Assembly: GCF_028737265.1 (NCBI RefSeq)
Contig: NZ_JAQZAK010000006.1
Location: 1 to 64,000 of the forward strand
Reading direction: 5' to 3'
DNA length: 64,000 nt
Source: Actinomycetospora callitridis
GTDB taxonomy: Bacteria > Actinomycetota > Actinomycetes > Mycobacteriales > Pseudonocardiaceae
A program made the translations under genes and the position numbers. This document shows positions 32,966-41,347 of this stretch, piece after piece. The notes under the pieces are model-generated. The model did no database searches and had not been told where the DNA came from. It worked only from the letters and a program-made list of their open reading frames with translations. Position 1 is the stretch's first letter, and every line of letters starts with the position of its first letter.

Positions 32966-33607
32966 GTGGACGTCCGGCCCGTCGGTCCCGAGGCGCTGCT
33001 CGTCGATCTCGACGGGCTCGCCGCGGTGGACGCGGTCGGCGCGGCCCTGCGCGAGGCCCTGGGGCGCGGCGAGCTGCCCGGCGTCGTGGACGTCGTCCCC
33101 GCGGCCCGGACGGTGCTGGTGACGGCCCCGGGCGCGCCCGACGCCCTGGCCGCGGTCCGGGCGCTGCTCGAGGGGGTCGACACCTCGGCGCCGCGCGGCG
33201 ACCGCGACGCGGGCAGCGTCGAGCTGCCGGTGCACTACGACGGCGAGGACCTCGAGCTGGTCGCCCGGGACGCCGGCTGCTCGGTGGACGAGGTGGTCGA
33301 CCTGCACACCGGCGCCACGCTCACGGTGGCCTTCGGCGGCTTCGCGCCCGGCTTCGCCTACCTCGCCGGGCTCCCCGAGGCCCTCCAGCAGCCGCGCCTG
33401 GACACCCCGCGTCCGCGGATCCCGTCCGGCTCGGTGGGGGTGGCCGGCGAGTTCGGCGGCGTCTACCCCCGCACCTCACCGGGTGGCTGGCGGCTGCTGG
33501 GGCGGCTGACCGACGACGCGCCGACCCTGTTCGATCCCGACCGCGACCCGCCCGCGCTGCTGGTGCCGGGGACGACGGTGCGCTTCCGGGACGCGGGGCG
33601 GCGATGA
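32966..33607 (+). CDS. pxpB: 5-oxoprolinase subunit B
   Basis: A 213-residue protein of the allophanate hydrolase subunit 1 / PxpB family. It has the conserved G-G-F-A-P-G-F-A-Y-L-A-G-L-P segment, L-D-T-P-R-P-R-I-P-S-G-S-V-G and the P-G-G-W-R-L-L-G-R turn. With PxpC and PxpA it opens 5-oxoproline to glutamate using ATP. GTG 32966 is the first start after the preceding stop; no clear ribosome site is seen. It overlaps pxpC as ATGA. pxpA is not in the window. Confidence 0.92.
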   Translation: MDVRPVGPEALLVDLDGLAAVDAVGAALREALGRGELPGVVDVVPAARTVLVTAPGAPDALAAVRALLEGVDTSAPRGDRDAGSVELPVHYDGEDLELVARDAGCSVDEVVDLHTGATLTVAFGGFAPGFAYLAGLPEALQQPRLDTPRPRIPSGSVGVAGEFGGVYPRTSPGGWRLLGRLTDDAPTLFDPDRDPPALLVPGTTVRFRDAGRR

Positions 33608-34503
33608 ACGAGGAGTCCAGGAGCCGGGAACTCGTCGTCACCGAGGTCGGTCCCCGCGCCCTCGTGGTGGACCGCGGGCGGCCCGGGTGGGCCCACATCG
33701 GCGTCCCCCCGGCCGGCGCCCTGGACGGACCCGCGCACGCGCTCGCGCAGCGGCTCGTCGGCAACCCACCGGAGGCCGCCGGGCTGGAGATCCTGCTCGG
33801 CGGGCTCGCACTACGGGCCTCCACAGCGACGACCGTGGCGCTCACCGGCCCGCCCGGCGGGCTGGTCGTGCGGACCGCGGCCCGCGAGCGCGTGGCGGCG
33901 TCGCACCAGCCCGTCCACGTGCACGCCGGCGACGTCCTCGTCGTGCCCGCGCCGACCAGCGGGCTGCGCGGCTACCTCGCCGTGGGCGGCGGGGTGGCGG
34001 TCGACCCCGTCCTCGGGAGCCGCAGCGCGGACACGCTCTCCGGGCTCGGGCCGGCGCCGCTGGAGGTCGGCACACGGCTGCCGCTGGGCCCGTCCTCGTC
34101 CACCCCGCCCGTCGGGACCGGGGCGATCGGCGTCTCCGCCGCGCCGGACGCCGTCGTGATCCGGCTGCACCTGGGGCCGCGCGCGGAGTGGGTCGACGAC
34201 GCCGCGGGCCGCCTGCGCACCGGCACGTGGACGGTGGGCTCGACGAGCGACCGGGTCGGGGTGCGCCTCGAGGGCCCCGCACTCGAGCGGGCGGAGGCGT
34301 TCCGGGGCGTGGAGCTGCGCAGCGAGGGCCTGGTGGGCGGCGCGGTGCAGGTGCCGCCGGACGGGCAGCCGGTGGTCTTCCTCGCCGACCACCCGACGAC
34401 CGGCGGCTACCCCGTGGTCGGCGTCGTGGACCCGGCCGAGCTGCCGGCGTTCGCCCAGCTCCGGCCCGGCTCGTCGGTGCGGTTCGTGCCGCTCGGGGGC
34501 TGA
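33604..34503 (+). CDS. pxpC: 5-oxoprolinase subunit C
   Basis: A 299-residue biotin-dependent carboxylase-like / PxpC protein. It has VDRGRPGWAHIGVPPAGALD near the start, R-G-Y-L-A-V-G-G-G-V, the S-D-R-V-G-V-R-L-E-G core, and DHPTTGGYPVVGVV near the end. It partners PxpB in ATP-dependent 5-oxoproline cleavage. The ATG overlaps the pxpB stop. Its last 97 bases overlap the 3' end of a gene on the other strand. Confidence 0.93.
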   Translation: MNEESRSRELVVTEVGPRALVVDRGRPGWAHIGVPPAGALDGPAHALAQRLVGNPPEAAGLEILLGGLALRASTATTVALTGPPGGLVVRTAARERVAASHQPVHVHAGDVLVVPAPTSGLRGYLAVGGGVAVDPVLGSRSADTLSGLGPAPLEVGTRLPLGPSSSTPPVGTGAIGVSAAPDAVVIRLHLGPRAEWVDDAAGRLRTGTWTVGSTSDRVGVRLEGPALERAEAFRGVELRSEGLVGGAVQVPPDGQPVVFLADHPTTGGYPVVGVVDPAELPAFAQLRPGSSVRFVPLGG

Positions 34504-35183
34504 TCGTCGGGGAGCAGCCCCAGACGCCGGGCCACGAGCGCCGCGAGACGGGACTCGTCCACCCCGACCAGGCGGGCGACCTGGCTCGGGCTCAGCCCGG
34601 CCCGCAACAGGGCCGTGACGTCGCCGTCGGAAGCCGTCGTGCCGCCGTCGCTGTCCGCGGCGGCGAGGGCCGCCACCGCGGCCTCGGGGTCCCCGAGGAG
34701 CACCGCGAGCAGCCGGTCCTTGGCCGACTCGGTGTCGGGGCCGGTCTCCTGCCCGGTCTCGGGGCCGGCCTCGCCGTCCGCCGAGGCCGCGTGCCGGGGG
34801 CGGTGCGGTTCCTCGGGCGGAGCCTCCTCAGTCGTCGGCTCGGCGAGACCCGCACGCACCGCGTCGACGTCGAGGGGATCGGTGGGCGGATCCGAGTACG
34901 TCGCCGGGACCGTCGCGTCCGAGGCGTCGTCCAGGTTCGACACCGGCGAGCCCGCCGTCCGGGAATCCGACGACGGGCGGCGGCGCGCCGTGGCCGGGTC
35001 GCTCCACGCCGCCCCGGGGTCCGGGCGGCCCGATTCGAGCGTCGGGGGCGGCCACGCCGCGGTGGCGGCCGCCCGACGGGCACGCCGGCGCCGGACCGAC
35101 GACACCGCGATCAGCACGATCGCCACGACCAGCAGGACGGCCGCGACCACGATCCACGTGATCGGGGACTCGAGCACGCGCAT
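34407..35183 (-). CDS. Single-pass membrane protein with C-terminal HTH-like segment
   Basis: A 258-residue protein with an N-terminal transmembrane helix (I-V-V-A-A-V-L-L-V-V-A-I-V-L-I-A-V, ~11-27), a basic stop-transfer (R-R-R-R-A-R-R), a long acidic Pro/Thr/Glu-rich linker, and near residues 190-225 a helical block L-L-R-A-G-L-S-P-S-Q-V-A-R-L-V-G-V that resembles a helix-turn-helix. The last ~32 codons are antisense to the end of pxpC and look unconstrained. No family is recognised. The topology would put the HTH-like segment in the cytoplasm. Confidence 0.72.
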   Translation of the reverse strand: MRVLESPITWIVVAAVLLVVAIVLIAVSSVRRRRARRAAATAAWPPPTLESGRPDPGAAWSDPATARRRPSSDSRTAGSPVSNLDDASDATVPATYSDPPTDPLDVDAVRAGLAEPTTEEAPPEEPHRPRHAASADGEAGPETGQETGPDTESAKDRLLAVLLGDPEAAVAALAAADSDGGTTASDGDVTALLRAGLSPSQVARLVGVDESRLAALVARRLGLLPDDQPPSGTNRTDEPGRSWANAGSSAGSTTPTTG

Positions 35184-35261
35184 GAGCGGCGACGGTACGC
35201 CGTCCGGCCGCGAGACGTGGCGTCATCCGGTCACCGACGGTCTCACGAGACCCCGCGCTCG

Positions 35262-36227
35262 TCACCCGTCTGCCGCACGCTCCGGCGAGGACGGCACAGG
35301 GCGAGCCGCGTTCGCGGCGGGCTGGGTGCCCTCCGTGACGTCGACCTGGGACTCGGAGGACTCGGGCGTCCCCGGCTCGTCGGTGGCGTCGGTGGCGTGA
35401 GGGCCGTCGGTGTCGTCGGGCTCGGCCGCGGCGTCGACCGACACGGTGTCCGCGGCAGTCGCGTCGGCATCGACCGGGTGGGCGACGGGATGCATGGTCG
35501 GCTGGTCCAGCGACCCGGGCGCGAAGGTCGGCGGCCCGCCGTACGGCCCGGGCGGCCGGTGCCCCGGGTGCGGCGGACCGGGCGGCCGGGCGGGACCGCG
35601 CCACGCCCCCCCGGGCCCGGGGCGGGGCGGCGCCGGCGGTGCCGCGGAGGGGCGCGTCGGGCCGGAGACGATGTCGTCGAGCCGCCCGCGCAGGCGGACG
35701 AGCTCGTCGACCACCGCGTCACGCTGCGCCCGCAGCTCCGCGAGGGCGGCGCGCGACTCGGCGTGCTCGGCGAGCAGCGACTCGGCGGCCTTGCTGCGCA
35801 CGAGCTGCGCCTCCTGCTCCGCGGCCTGCAGGATGCCGCGCAGCCGGTCGTTGAAGGCGCCGACCATGTCGGGGCTGCCGGGCGCCCCGTCGCCGGACTC
35901 GTGCTGGTCCCCACCGGGCGCGCGGCGTGCCTCGGGGATGGTGTCCGAGACCCGTCCCTCCAGCCCCGAGGACCCCGAGGACCCCGAGGACGCCGAGGAC
36001 GCCGGTGCCTCGGGGGCGGCGCTGCGCCGCCGCTCGCGCACGGCGAGCTGGGCGCGGAGCTGGGCGTTCATCCGGCGGAGGCCGGCGACGTGCTCGTCGA
36101 CCTGCCGTCGGTCGTATCCCCGCAGCACGACGTCGAAGTGCGGGCCGGGACTGTCCTCCTCGATGCCGGACAAGTCCAGATAGTGCTCGGCGTCGGGCGG
36201 TGTGCGTCCCTGCTCACCGGTCGTCAT
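35262..36227 (-). CDS. DivIVA-like coiled-coil protein
   Basis: A 321-residue protein. Residues ~25-60 carry a DivIVA-type N-terminal block (P-H-F-D-V-V-L-R-G-Y-D-R-R-Q-V-D-E-H-V) and a short coiled coil. A Ser/Gly repeat encoded by 9-base repeats near 35967-36002 follows, then a long central coiled coil (N-D-R-L-R-G-I-L-Q-A-A-E-Q-E-A to E-L-V-R-L-R-G-R-L) and a Pro/Gly-rich, then acidic, C-terminus. Proteins of this plan (Wag31/SepF-type scaffolds) bind membranes and organise polar or septal growth. ATG 36227 is used; GTG 36233 is equally possible. Confidence 0.78.
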   Translation of the reverse strand: MTTGEQGRTPPDAEHYLDLSGIEEDSPGPHFDVVLRGYDRRQVDEHVAGLRRMNAQLRAQLAVRERRRSAAPEAPASSASSGSSGSSGLEGRVSDTIPEARRAPGGDQHESGDGAPGSPDMVGAFNDRLRGILQAAEQEAQLVRSKAAESLLAEHAESRAALAELRAQRDAVVDELVRLRGRLDDIVSGPTRPSAAPPAPPRPGPGGAWRGPARPPGPPHPGHRPPGPYGGPPTFAPGSLDQPTMHPVAHPVDADATAADTVSVDAAAEPDDTDGPHATDATDEPGTPESSESQVDVTEGTQPAANAARPVPSSPERAADG

Positions 36228-36377
36228 CGTCACCTGCCTGCAGCCGGGGTCCACGGTGCGCGCCGGGTGTCGGGCGCAGAACCCTCCCGATCGTAGGGAC
36301 CGCCGCCCGCCGACGCACGGAGCCGCCCCCCGCCCACCCGGGGGTTCTCGGCGCGTCCGAGGCCTACCATCGACCGG

Positions 36378-36818
36378 GTGGACACCGAACTGCGGCAGAC
36401 GCTGCACCGCCGTGGCCTGCGCATGACCCCGCAACGCCAGCTGGTGCTCGACGCGGTCATCGAGCTGGGCCACGCGACGCCGGAAGCCGTCTGCACGCGG
36501 GTGCAGGAGACGGCGCCCGCGGTGAACATCACCACGGTGTACCGCACGCTGGACCTGCTGGAGCAGCTCGGCGTCGTGAAGCACACCCACCTCGGGCACG
36601 GCGCGCCGACGTATGCGACGTCCGAGCACGAGCACGTCCACCTGGTCTGTCATCACTGCGGCGCGGTCGACGAGATCGATGTCGACGCGCTGGAGGCCCT
36701 GGCGGAGTCGCTGCGCGCGTCGCACGGCTTCCGCCTGGACGCCACCCACGTCGCGCTCTCCGGCACCTGCCGGGCGTGCGCCGACCGCGCCGACGCCGAG
36801 CTCGCGGAGGACGCGTAG
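36378..36818 (+). CDS. Fur-family metalloregulator
   Basis: A 146-residue Fur/Zur/PerR-type repressor. A winged helix (MTPQRQLVLDAVIELGHATP; NITTVYRTLDLLEQLGVV) is followed by the dimerisation domain with the metal-site segment H-E-H-V-H-L-V-C-H-H-C-G and a second C-R-A-C pair, so both CxxC structural-zinc motifs are present. Which metal it senses cannot be told from this alone. The GTG start at 36378 lies 10 bases after a TACCAT box. Its stop overlaps the ygfZ start by one base. Confidence 0.9.
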   Translation: MDTELRQTLHRRGLRMTPQRQLVLDAVIELGHATPEAVCTRVQETAPAVNITTVYRTLDLLEQLGVVKHTHLGHGAPTYATSEHEHVHLVCHHCGAVDEIDVDALEALAESLRASHGFRLDATHVALSGTCRACADRADAELAEDA

Positions 36819-38011
36819 TGACCTCTCCCCTGACCCCGTCCCCGACCTTCGACGAGCCGGGCGCGGTCGCTCCGCAGCCGCCGATGGGTCCCGACGGCGA
36901 CGAGGGCCCCGACGGTGGCACCGACGCCGGCCCCGACGCCGCCGTCCCCGCCCACTACGGCGACCCGTTCGGCGAGCAGCGCGCGCTGATCCGGCGCGCC
37001 GGCGTCGTCGACCGCTCCCACCGCGGCGTCGTGCGCGTCTCCGGTCCCGAGCGGCTGAGCTGGCTGCACCTGCTGCTGACCCAGCAGGTCGCCGACCTCG
37101 GCGAGGGCGCCGGCACCGAGGCGCTGGTCCTCGACGCGCAGGGCCGCGTCGAGCACCACGCGGTGCTGGCCCACGTCGACGACACGGTGTGGTTCGACGT
37201 CGAGCCCGGCCGCGCCGCGCCGCTGGCGGAGTACCTGGACCGGATGCGCTTCTGGTCGCAGGTCACCGTGGCCGACGAGTCGGACGACTGGGCGGTCCTG
37301 ACGCTGGTCGGCCCCGAGATCGACGAGGTGCTCACCGCCGCGGGCGTCGTGGCCCCGCACGGCGACCACGCGTCCGCGGCCCTGCCCGACGGCGGCGTCG
37401 TGCGGCGGATGCCGTGGCCCGGGCCGGGCCCCGAGGCGGCCGTCGACCTCATCGTCCCGCGCGCCGAGCTCCGCTCCTGGTGGTCGCGGCTGCGTGGCGC
37501 GGGCGCCCGCCCTGCCGGGCACGACGCCTTCGAGGCCCTCCGGGTCGGCGCCGTCCGGCCCCGCCTCGGCTTCGACACCGACGAGCGCGCCATCCCCCAC
37601 GAGATGGGGTGGATCGGCGGCGCGGTCCACCTGCACAAGGGCTGCTACCGGGGCCAGGAGACGGTCTCGCGCGTCGCGAACCTGGGCCGCCCGCCCCGTC
37701 AGCTGGTGCTGCTGCACCTGCAGGCCGGGGACGACCCGCTGCCCCCGCCCGGCACGCCCGTGCTCGCCGCCGAGGGCGGCCGGTCGGTGGGGCGCATCGG
37801 CACCGCCGTGCGCCACCACGAGCTCGGCACGGTCGCGCTGGCCCTGCTCAAGCGCTCGGCGGTCGCCGCCGCGTCGGCCGAGACGCCACTGTGGGTCGCG
37901 GCCGAGGGCGAGCAGCAGGTGCCCGGCCCCGCCGCCGTCGACCCGGACTCGATCCCGCCGGACACCGGCGAGCCTCCCGGCCGCGCGGCGATGCGCCGCC
38001 TGCAGGGGTGA
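36818..38011 (+). CDS. ygfZ: YgfZ/GcvT-type folate-binding iron-sulfur assembly protein
   Basis: A 397-residue protein with an acidic ~45-residue lead and the GcvT-like folate-binding fold. The YgfZ signature K-G-C-Y-R-G-Q-E-T-V lies near residue 272. YgfZ supports repair or assembly of certain Fe-S enzymes in a tetrahydrofolate-dependent way. GTG 36818 overlaps the Fur stop by one base, and the TGA overlaps the next GTG as GTGA, making a tight three-gene unit. Coupling to a Fur regulator fits an iron or oxidative-stress link. Confidence 0.92.
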   Translation: MTSPLTPSPTFDEPGAVAPQPPMGPDGDEGPDGGTDAGPDAAVPAHYGDPFGEQRALIRRAGVVDRSHRGVVRVSGPERLSWLHLLLTQQVADLGEGAGTEALVLDAQGRVEHHAVLAHVDDTVWFDVEPGRAAPLAEYLDRMRFWSQVTVADESDDWAVLTLVGPEIDEVLTAAGVVAPHGDHASAALPDGGVVRRMPWPGPGPEAAVDLIVPRAELRSWWSRLRGAGARPAGHDAFEALRVGAVRPRLGFDTDERAIPHEMGWIGGAVHLHKGCYRGQETVSRVANLGRPPRQLVLLHLQAGDDPLPPPGTPVLAAEGGRSVGRIGTAVRHHELGTVALALLKRSAVAAASAETPLWVAAEGEQQVPGPAAVDPDSIPPDTGEPPGRAAMRRLQG

Positions 38012-38964
38012 CCCTGCTCGGTCCGTCCGACGTCGCCGCGGCCGCCGCGGTGCTCGAGGGCGTCGCGGTGCGGACGCCGGTCCAGGATCTCGCGCCCGGG
38101 TTCGCGGTGAAGCGCGAGGACCTCCAGCCGATCGGCGCGTTCAAGCTGCGCGGCGCCTTCCACGCCGCGAGCCGCCTCGCGCCCGAGCGCCGGGCGGCCG
38201 GCCTGGTCACCCACTCCTCGGGCAACCACGGCCGCGCGCTGGCCTGGGTCGCGCGGCGCCTCGGCGTCCCGTGCACCGTGGTCGTGCCGGACGACGCCGT
38301 CGAGGCCAAGGTCGAGGCGATGGCCGCGCTGGGCGCCCGGCTGGTGCGCGTCCCCGCCGACGAGCGCGAGTCGGCCGCCGAGGCCGCGGCCGCGGAGACC
38401 GGTGGGACGCTGATCCCGCCCTACGACCACCCCGACATCATCGCCGGCCAGGGCACCGCGGGCGCCGAGATCCTCGCCGACCGCGCGGGGGTGGAGCAGG
38501 TCGTGGTGCCGATCGGCGGCGGTGGGCTGATCAGCGGGATCGCCGCCGCACTCCGCGGTTCCGGGGTGCGGGTGATCGGCGCCGAGCCGTCCCTCGCGGG
38601 CGACGCCGCGGCCAGCTGGCACGCCGGCGAGCGGCAGCGCTGGCCGCGCGAGCAGGTGGCCCGCACGGCCGCCGACGGCCTGCGCTCCACCGCGCTGGGC
38701 GACCTGACCTGGCCGCACGTGCGCGACCTGGTCGCCGACGTCGTCACCGTCGACGAGGACGCCATCGCCGACGCCACCCGCGGGCTGCACGCCGTGGGCG
38801 TGCCCTGCGAGGCGAGCGGGGCCGTCGCGACCGCGGGATGGCTCGCCCTGCCTCCCGATGCCCGCGCCCGGAGCACGGTCGCGGTGGTCAGCGGCGGCAA
38901 CGTCGACCCCGCCTGGCTGGCCGGGGTCCTCGCCGACCGGGCGCCGGTGCCGACGTTCGGGTGA
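38008..38964 (+). CDS. PLP-dependent threonine/serine dehydratase-like enzyme
   Basis: A 318-residue fold-type II PLP enzyme. The Schiff-base lysine is in I-G-A-F-K-L-R-G-A-F near residue 48, the SSGNHGRALAW substrate loop follows, the phosphate-binding P-I-G-G-G-G-L-I-S-G is central, and S-G-G-N is near the end. It probably deaminates threonine or serine to a 2-oxo acid. There is no regulatory ACT domain, so it is more like a catabolic threonine dehydratase or serine racemase than biosynthetic IlvA. GTG 38008 overlaps the ygfZ stop. Confidence 0.9.
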   Translation: MTLLGPSDVAAAAAVLEGVAVRTPVQDLAPGFAVKREDLQPIGAFKLRGAFHAASRLAPERRAAGLVTHSSGNHGRALAWVARRLGVPCTVVVPDDAVEAKVEAMAALGARLVRVPADERESAAEAAAAETGGTLIPPYDHPDIIAGQGTAGAEILADRAGVEQVVVPIGGGGLISGIAAALRGSGVRVIGAEPSLAGDAAASWHAGERQRWPREQVARTAADGLRSTALGDLTWPHVRDLVADVVTVDEDAIADATRGLHAVGVPCEASGAVATAGWLALPPDARARSTVAVVSGGNVDPAWLAGVLADRAPVPTFG

Positions 38965-39070
38965 GGTCCGTGCCCGTCGCCGACCGGCGCACGCGCCGCA
39001 CGCACCTCTCGACGCGCCGACCCGGCTGCCGCGTGACATCGGCCCCCCTGGTCGCGCACGATGTGAAGCC

Positions 39071-39637
39071 ATGATCGAGTTCCGGCAGGGCGGTCGCCGA
39101 CGCCTCGACCGCGTGCTCGACCCCGCCTTCCTCGCCGACCTGGCGACGTGCCCGATGGACGACGCCCGGGCCAAGCGCGACGACGCGGCGCAGGAGGAGA
39201 CGGACCTGTCCTACCTGCGCCGGCTCCTGCACGCACGCATGGACATCGTCCGGTTCGAGCAGCGACGCCGGGCGGCCGCCGCCGAGGGCGAGGAGGGATC
39301 GTCGCTCGTCGACGAGCTCCCGCGGATCCTCGCCGACAACGCGCTCGGCCCGTCCGCGGGCCGCGGGCGCCACCACACGGTGCAGCCCTCGCGCGCCGAG
39401 TCGCACCGCCGGCACGTCGAGGCGCTGCTCGCCGACACCGGCCTGTCCGACGTCGCGACCCTCTCCGACGACGACCTCACGGCCGCCGCCACCGCGTACG
39501 CGGAGGAGGAGCGTTCGGTCTCCGAGCACCGCAGCATGGTCCAGCAGGTCATGGACGCCTGCAACGACGAGCTGGGCCGGCGCTACCGCGACGGCTCGGC
39601 GTCGGTGGACGACCTGTTGCGCAAGGAGATGCAGTAG
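39071..39637 (+). CDS. rsiG: RsiG-like anti-sigma factor (c-di-GMP-responsive family)
   Basis: A 188-residue helical protein with two copies of the E-x3-S-x2-R-x3-Q-x3-D motif by which RsiG helices bind cyclic di-GMP. The second copy is perfect (E147, S151, R154, Q158, D162); the first has E43, S47, R50, His54 in place of Gln, D58. RsiG, when loaded with c-di-GMP, sequesters the sigma factor WhiG in Streptomyces. The partner sigma is not in this window. ATG 39071 is the natural start. It ends tail-to-tail with no gap against the next gene. Confidence 0.8.
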   Translation: MIEFRQGGRRRLDRVLDPAFLADLATCPMDDARAKRDDAAQEETDLSYLRRLLHARMDIVRFEQRRRAAAAEGEEGSSLVDELPRILADNALGPSAGRGRHHTVQPSRAESHRRHVEALLADTGLSDVATLSDDDLTAAATAYAEEERSVSEHRSMVQQVMDACNDELGRRYRDGSASVDDLLRKEMQ

Positions 39638-40558
39638 CTAATTGGCGCGCTGGTGGGCCGCCCGGCTCGCCCAGAAGTCCCGCAGGCGCCGGTAGCTCGC
39701 CATCGCACGCTCGGCGTCGCCGCCCCGCAGCGCCTCGAGGGCCTCGGTGACGTCCTCGGCCGAGGTGTCCGCGGCGAGGGTCTGGTCGTCCATGAGCGTC
39801 ACGAGGCCGCCGTAGTCGAGCTCGACCAGCGAACCCGGGTCGAAGTGCCGCAGCCACCGCGCGGTGTCGCGCAGGACCTCGGCGGGGCCGTCGTCGCCGA
39901 GTGTCTCGGTGAGCAGGTCGGCGGCCGCGTCCGCCCGCGTGAGGGCGTCACCGACCGGCACACGCCAGTAGCAGCGGCGGGCCGGCGCCTCGGGCGCGGT
40001 GACGGCGTCGTCGCTGGGCAGGACGAGGATCCGCTCGGCGGGGTCCACCAGCGCGAACCACGGCAGCGGCACCGTCCAGTTGGCCGACACGATGTGCGTC
40101 GCGGACTCCCCGAGCTCCGCGACGGCGGCCTCGGCGCGCGAGCGCACCGCCGACTCCTCGGTGGCGAGCGCCGCCGAGCGCAGGATCGGCGCCTCGGTGG
40201 TGAGGAACCCGACGAGCGCCGCCGCGGCCCGCGGGCGCGTCTCGAGCGGACAGACCAGCGTCTTCGGCCCGACCGGCTCGCCCCCCGTGCCGCCCGGTCC
40301 CTCGGCGAGGAGCACGTCGGCCGGGCCGTCGAGGGGTGTGCCGTCGGCACGCTCACCCGGCAGCAGCCGCGACGGCACGGCCAACTGTGCGCGGAGACAC
40401 ACTTCGCGATCGCGGCGGCCCGCGTCGACCACCGGTACCGCCCCGCGGGCCAGTCCGGCCCGCACCCGCGCGGCCAACGGGGCCTTCAGCGCCCCCAACG
40501 GCTCGTAGACGCGCAGGTAGCAGACGAAGGGGGCGGGCACGGCCGCCGATCGTGCCAT
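39638..40558 (-). CDS. Conserved actinobacterial protein of unknown function
   Basis: A 306-residue soluble protein starting M-A-R-S-A-A-V-P-A-P-F-V-C-Y-L-R-V-Y-E-P-L-G-A-L, with motifs C-L-R-A-Q-L-A-V-P-S-R-L-L and S-A-N-W-T-V-P-L-P-W-F-A-L-V-D. Proteins with this plan sit near DUF3073 genes in other actinobacteria. No catalytic motif or domain of known function is seen. The ATG at 40558 precedes the conserved block directly. Confidence 0.82.
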   Translation of the reverse strand: MARSAAVPAPFVCYLRVYEPLGALKAPLAARVRAGLARGAVPVVDAGRRDREVCLRAQLAVPSRLLPGERADGTPLDGPADVLLAEGPGGTGGEPVGPKTLVCPLETRPRAAAALVGFLTTEAPILRSAALATEESAVRSRAEAAVAELGESATHIVSANWTVPLPWFALVDPAERILVLPSDDAVTAPEAPARRCYWRVPVGDALTRADAAADLLTETLGDDGPAEVLRDTARWLRHFDPGSLVELDYGGLVTLMDDQTLAADTSAEDVTEALEALRGGDAERAMASYRRLRDFWASRAAHQRAN

Positions 40559-40677
40559 GTCACGTCGCGACCCCGATCGGACACACGGTATTGTCGTGAG
40601 TACGAGAGTTACCTCAGATTTCAGGGGGCCGCCGGAGATGCTCCGGCCGCCCCCGCCCTGTGCGAGGGGGTCCAGAC

Positions 40678-40869
40678 ATGGGACGCGGACGAGCGAAGGC
40701 CAAGCAGACGAAGGTGGCCCGAGAGCTCAAGTACAGCTCCCCGAACACGGACTTCGACGCGCTGCAGCAGGAACTGGGCAGCGGCGACGACCGGTTCGCC
40801 GCCCGACGCTCCGACGACGACGAGCAGGTCGACGCACGCTGGGGCGAGTACAGCTACGACGAGCGTTGA
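40678..40869 (+). CDS. DUF3073 small protein
   Basis: A 63-residue, highly charged actinobacterial protein: M-G-R-G-R-A-K-A-K-Q-T-K-V-A-R-E-L-K-Y followed by S-S-P-N-T-D-F and an acidic tail ending W-G-E-Y-S-Y-D-E-R. This is the standard DUF3073 pattern, conserved beside purM in mycobacteria. Function is unknown; the basic N-terminus suggests nucleic-acid contact. Confidence 0.93.
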   Translation: MGRGRAKAKQTKVARELKYSSPNTDFDALQQELGSGDDRFAARRSDDDEQVDARWGEYSYDER

Positions 40870-41022
40870 CGGCTCCGTAGGACCGTCGATCGTCGTCGGC
40901 CGAACACACGGCCACACCACGGTTCGACCCGCTCCGGACGGCACGCTTCACCGCCGCCCGGGCGGGTAACCGCGCGCATCGACCGCTCGACCACGAGCGG
41001 CCCGGCGTGCGAGGAGCGGGGA

Positions 41023-41241
41023 GTGACGAAGGCGTTCAGCAAGGGCGACGACGTCAAGTGGAACTGGGGTCAGGGCCAGGCCGAGGCGAAGGTCTCGGAG
41101 GTCCACACCGAGCGCGTCGAGCGCACCATCGACGGCAAGAAGAAGACCCGCAACGGCACGGACGACAACCCGGCCTACGTGCTGGAGCAGTCGAACGGCC
41201 AGACGGTCCTCAAGCTCCACTCCGAGCTGATCCCCGACTGA
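41023..41241 (+). CDS. DUF2945 / HVA1-type small protein
   Basis: A 72-residue protein with the hypervirulence-associated (DUF2945) pattern: F-S-K-G-D-D-V-K-W-N-W-G-Q-G-Q-A-E-A-K-V near the start, a charged hairpin (R-T-I-D-G-K-K-K-T-R), P-A-Y-V-L-E-Q and a final L-K-L-H-S-E-L. The domain is a small SH3-like barrel of unknown role. GTG 41023 follows GGGGA. Confidence 0.88.
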   Translation: MTKAFSKGDDVKWNWGQGQAEAKVSEVHTERVERTIDGKKKTRNGTDDNPAYVLEQSNGQTVLKLHSELIPD

Positions 41242-41347
41242 CCGGGACGACCGGCGGAGCGCGCCGGAGGTCGGTAGGTACTGCGCGACATCCGATTCAG
41301 CACGCCGATAGGGAGCGCTGACTGCCGCACCTCCTTGGCGCGGAAGG

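Noticed and set aside
33687..36296. 869-codon open frame across pxpC and the next two genes
   Set aside because: It covers three well-supported genes in the wrong frame or strand and has low-complexity composition.
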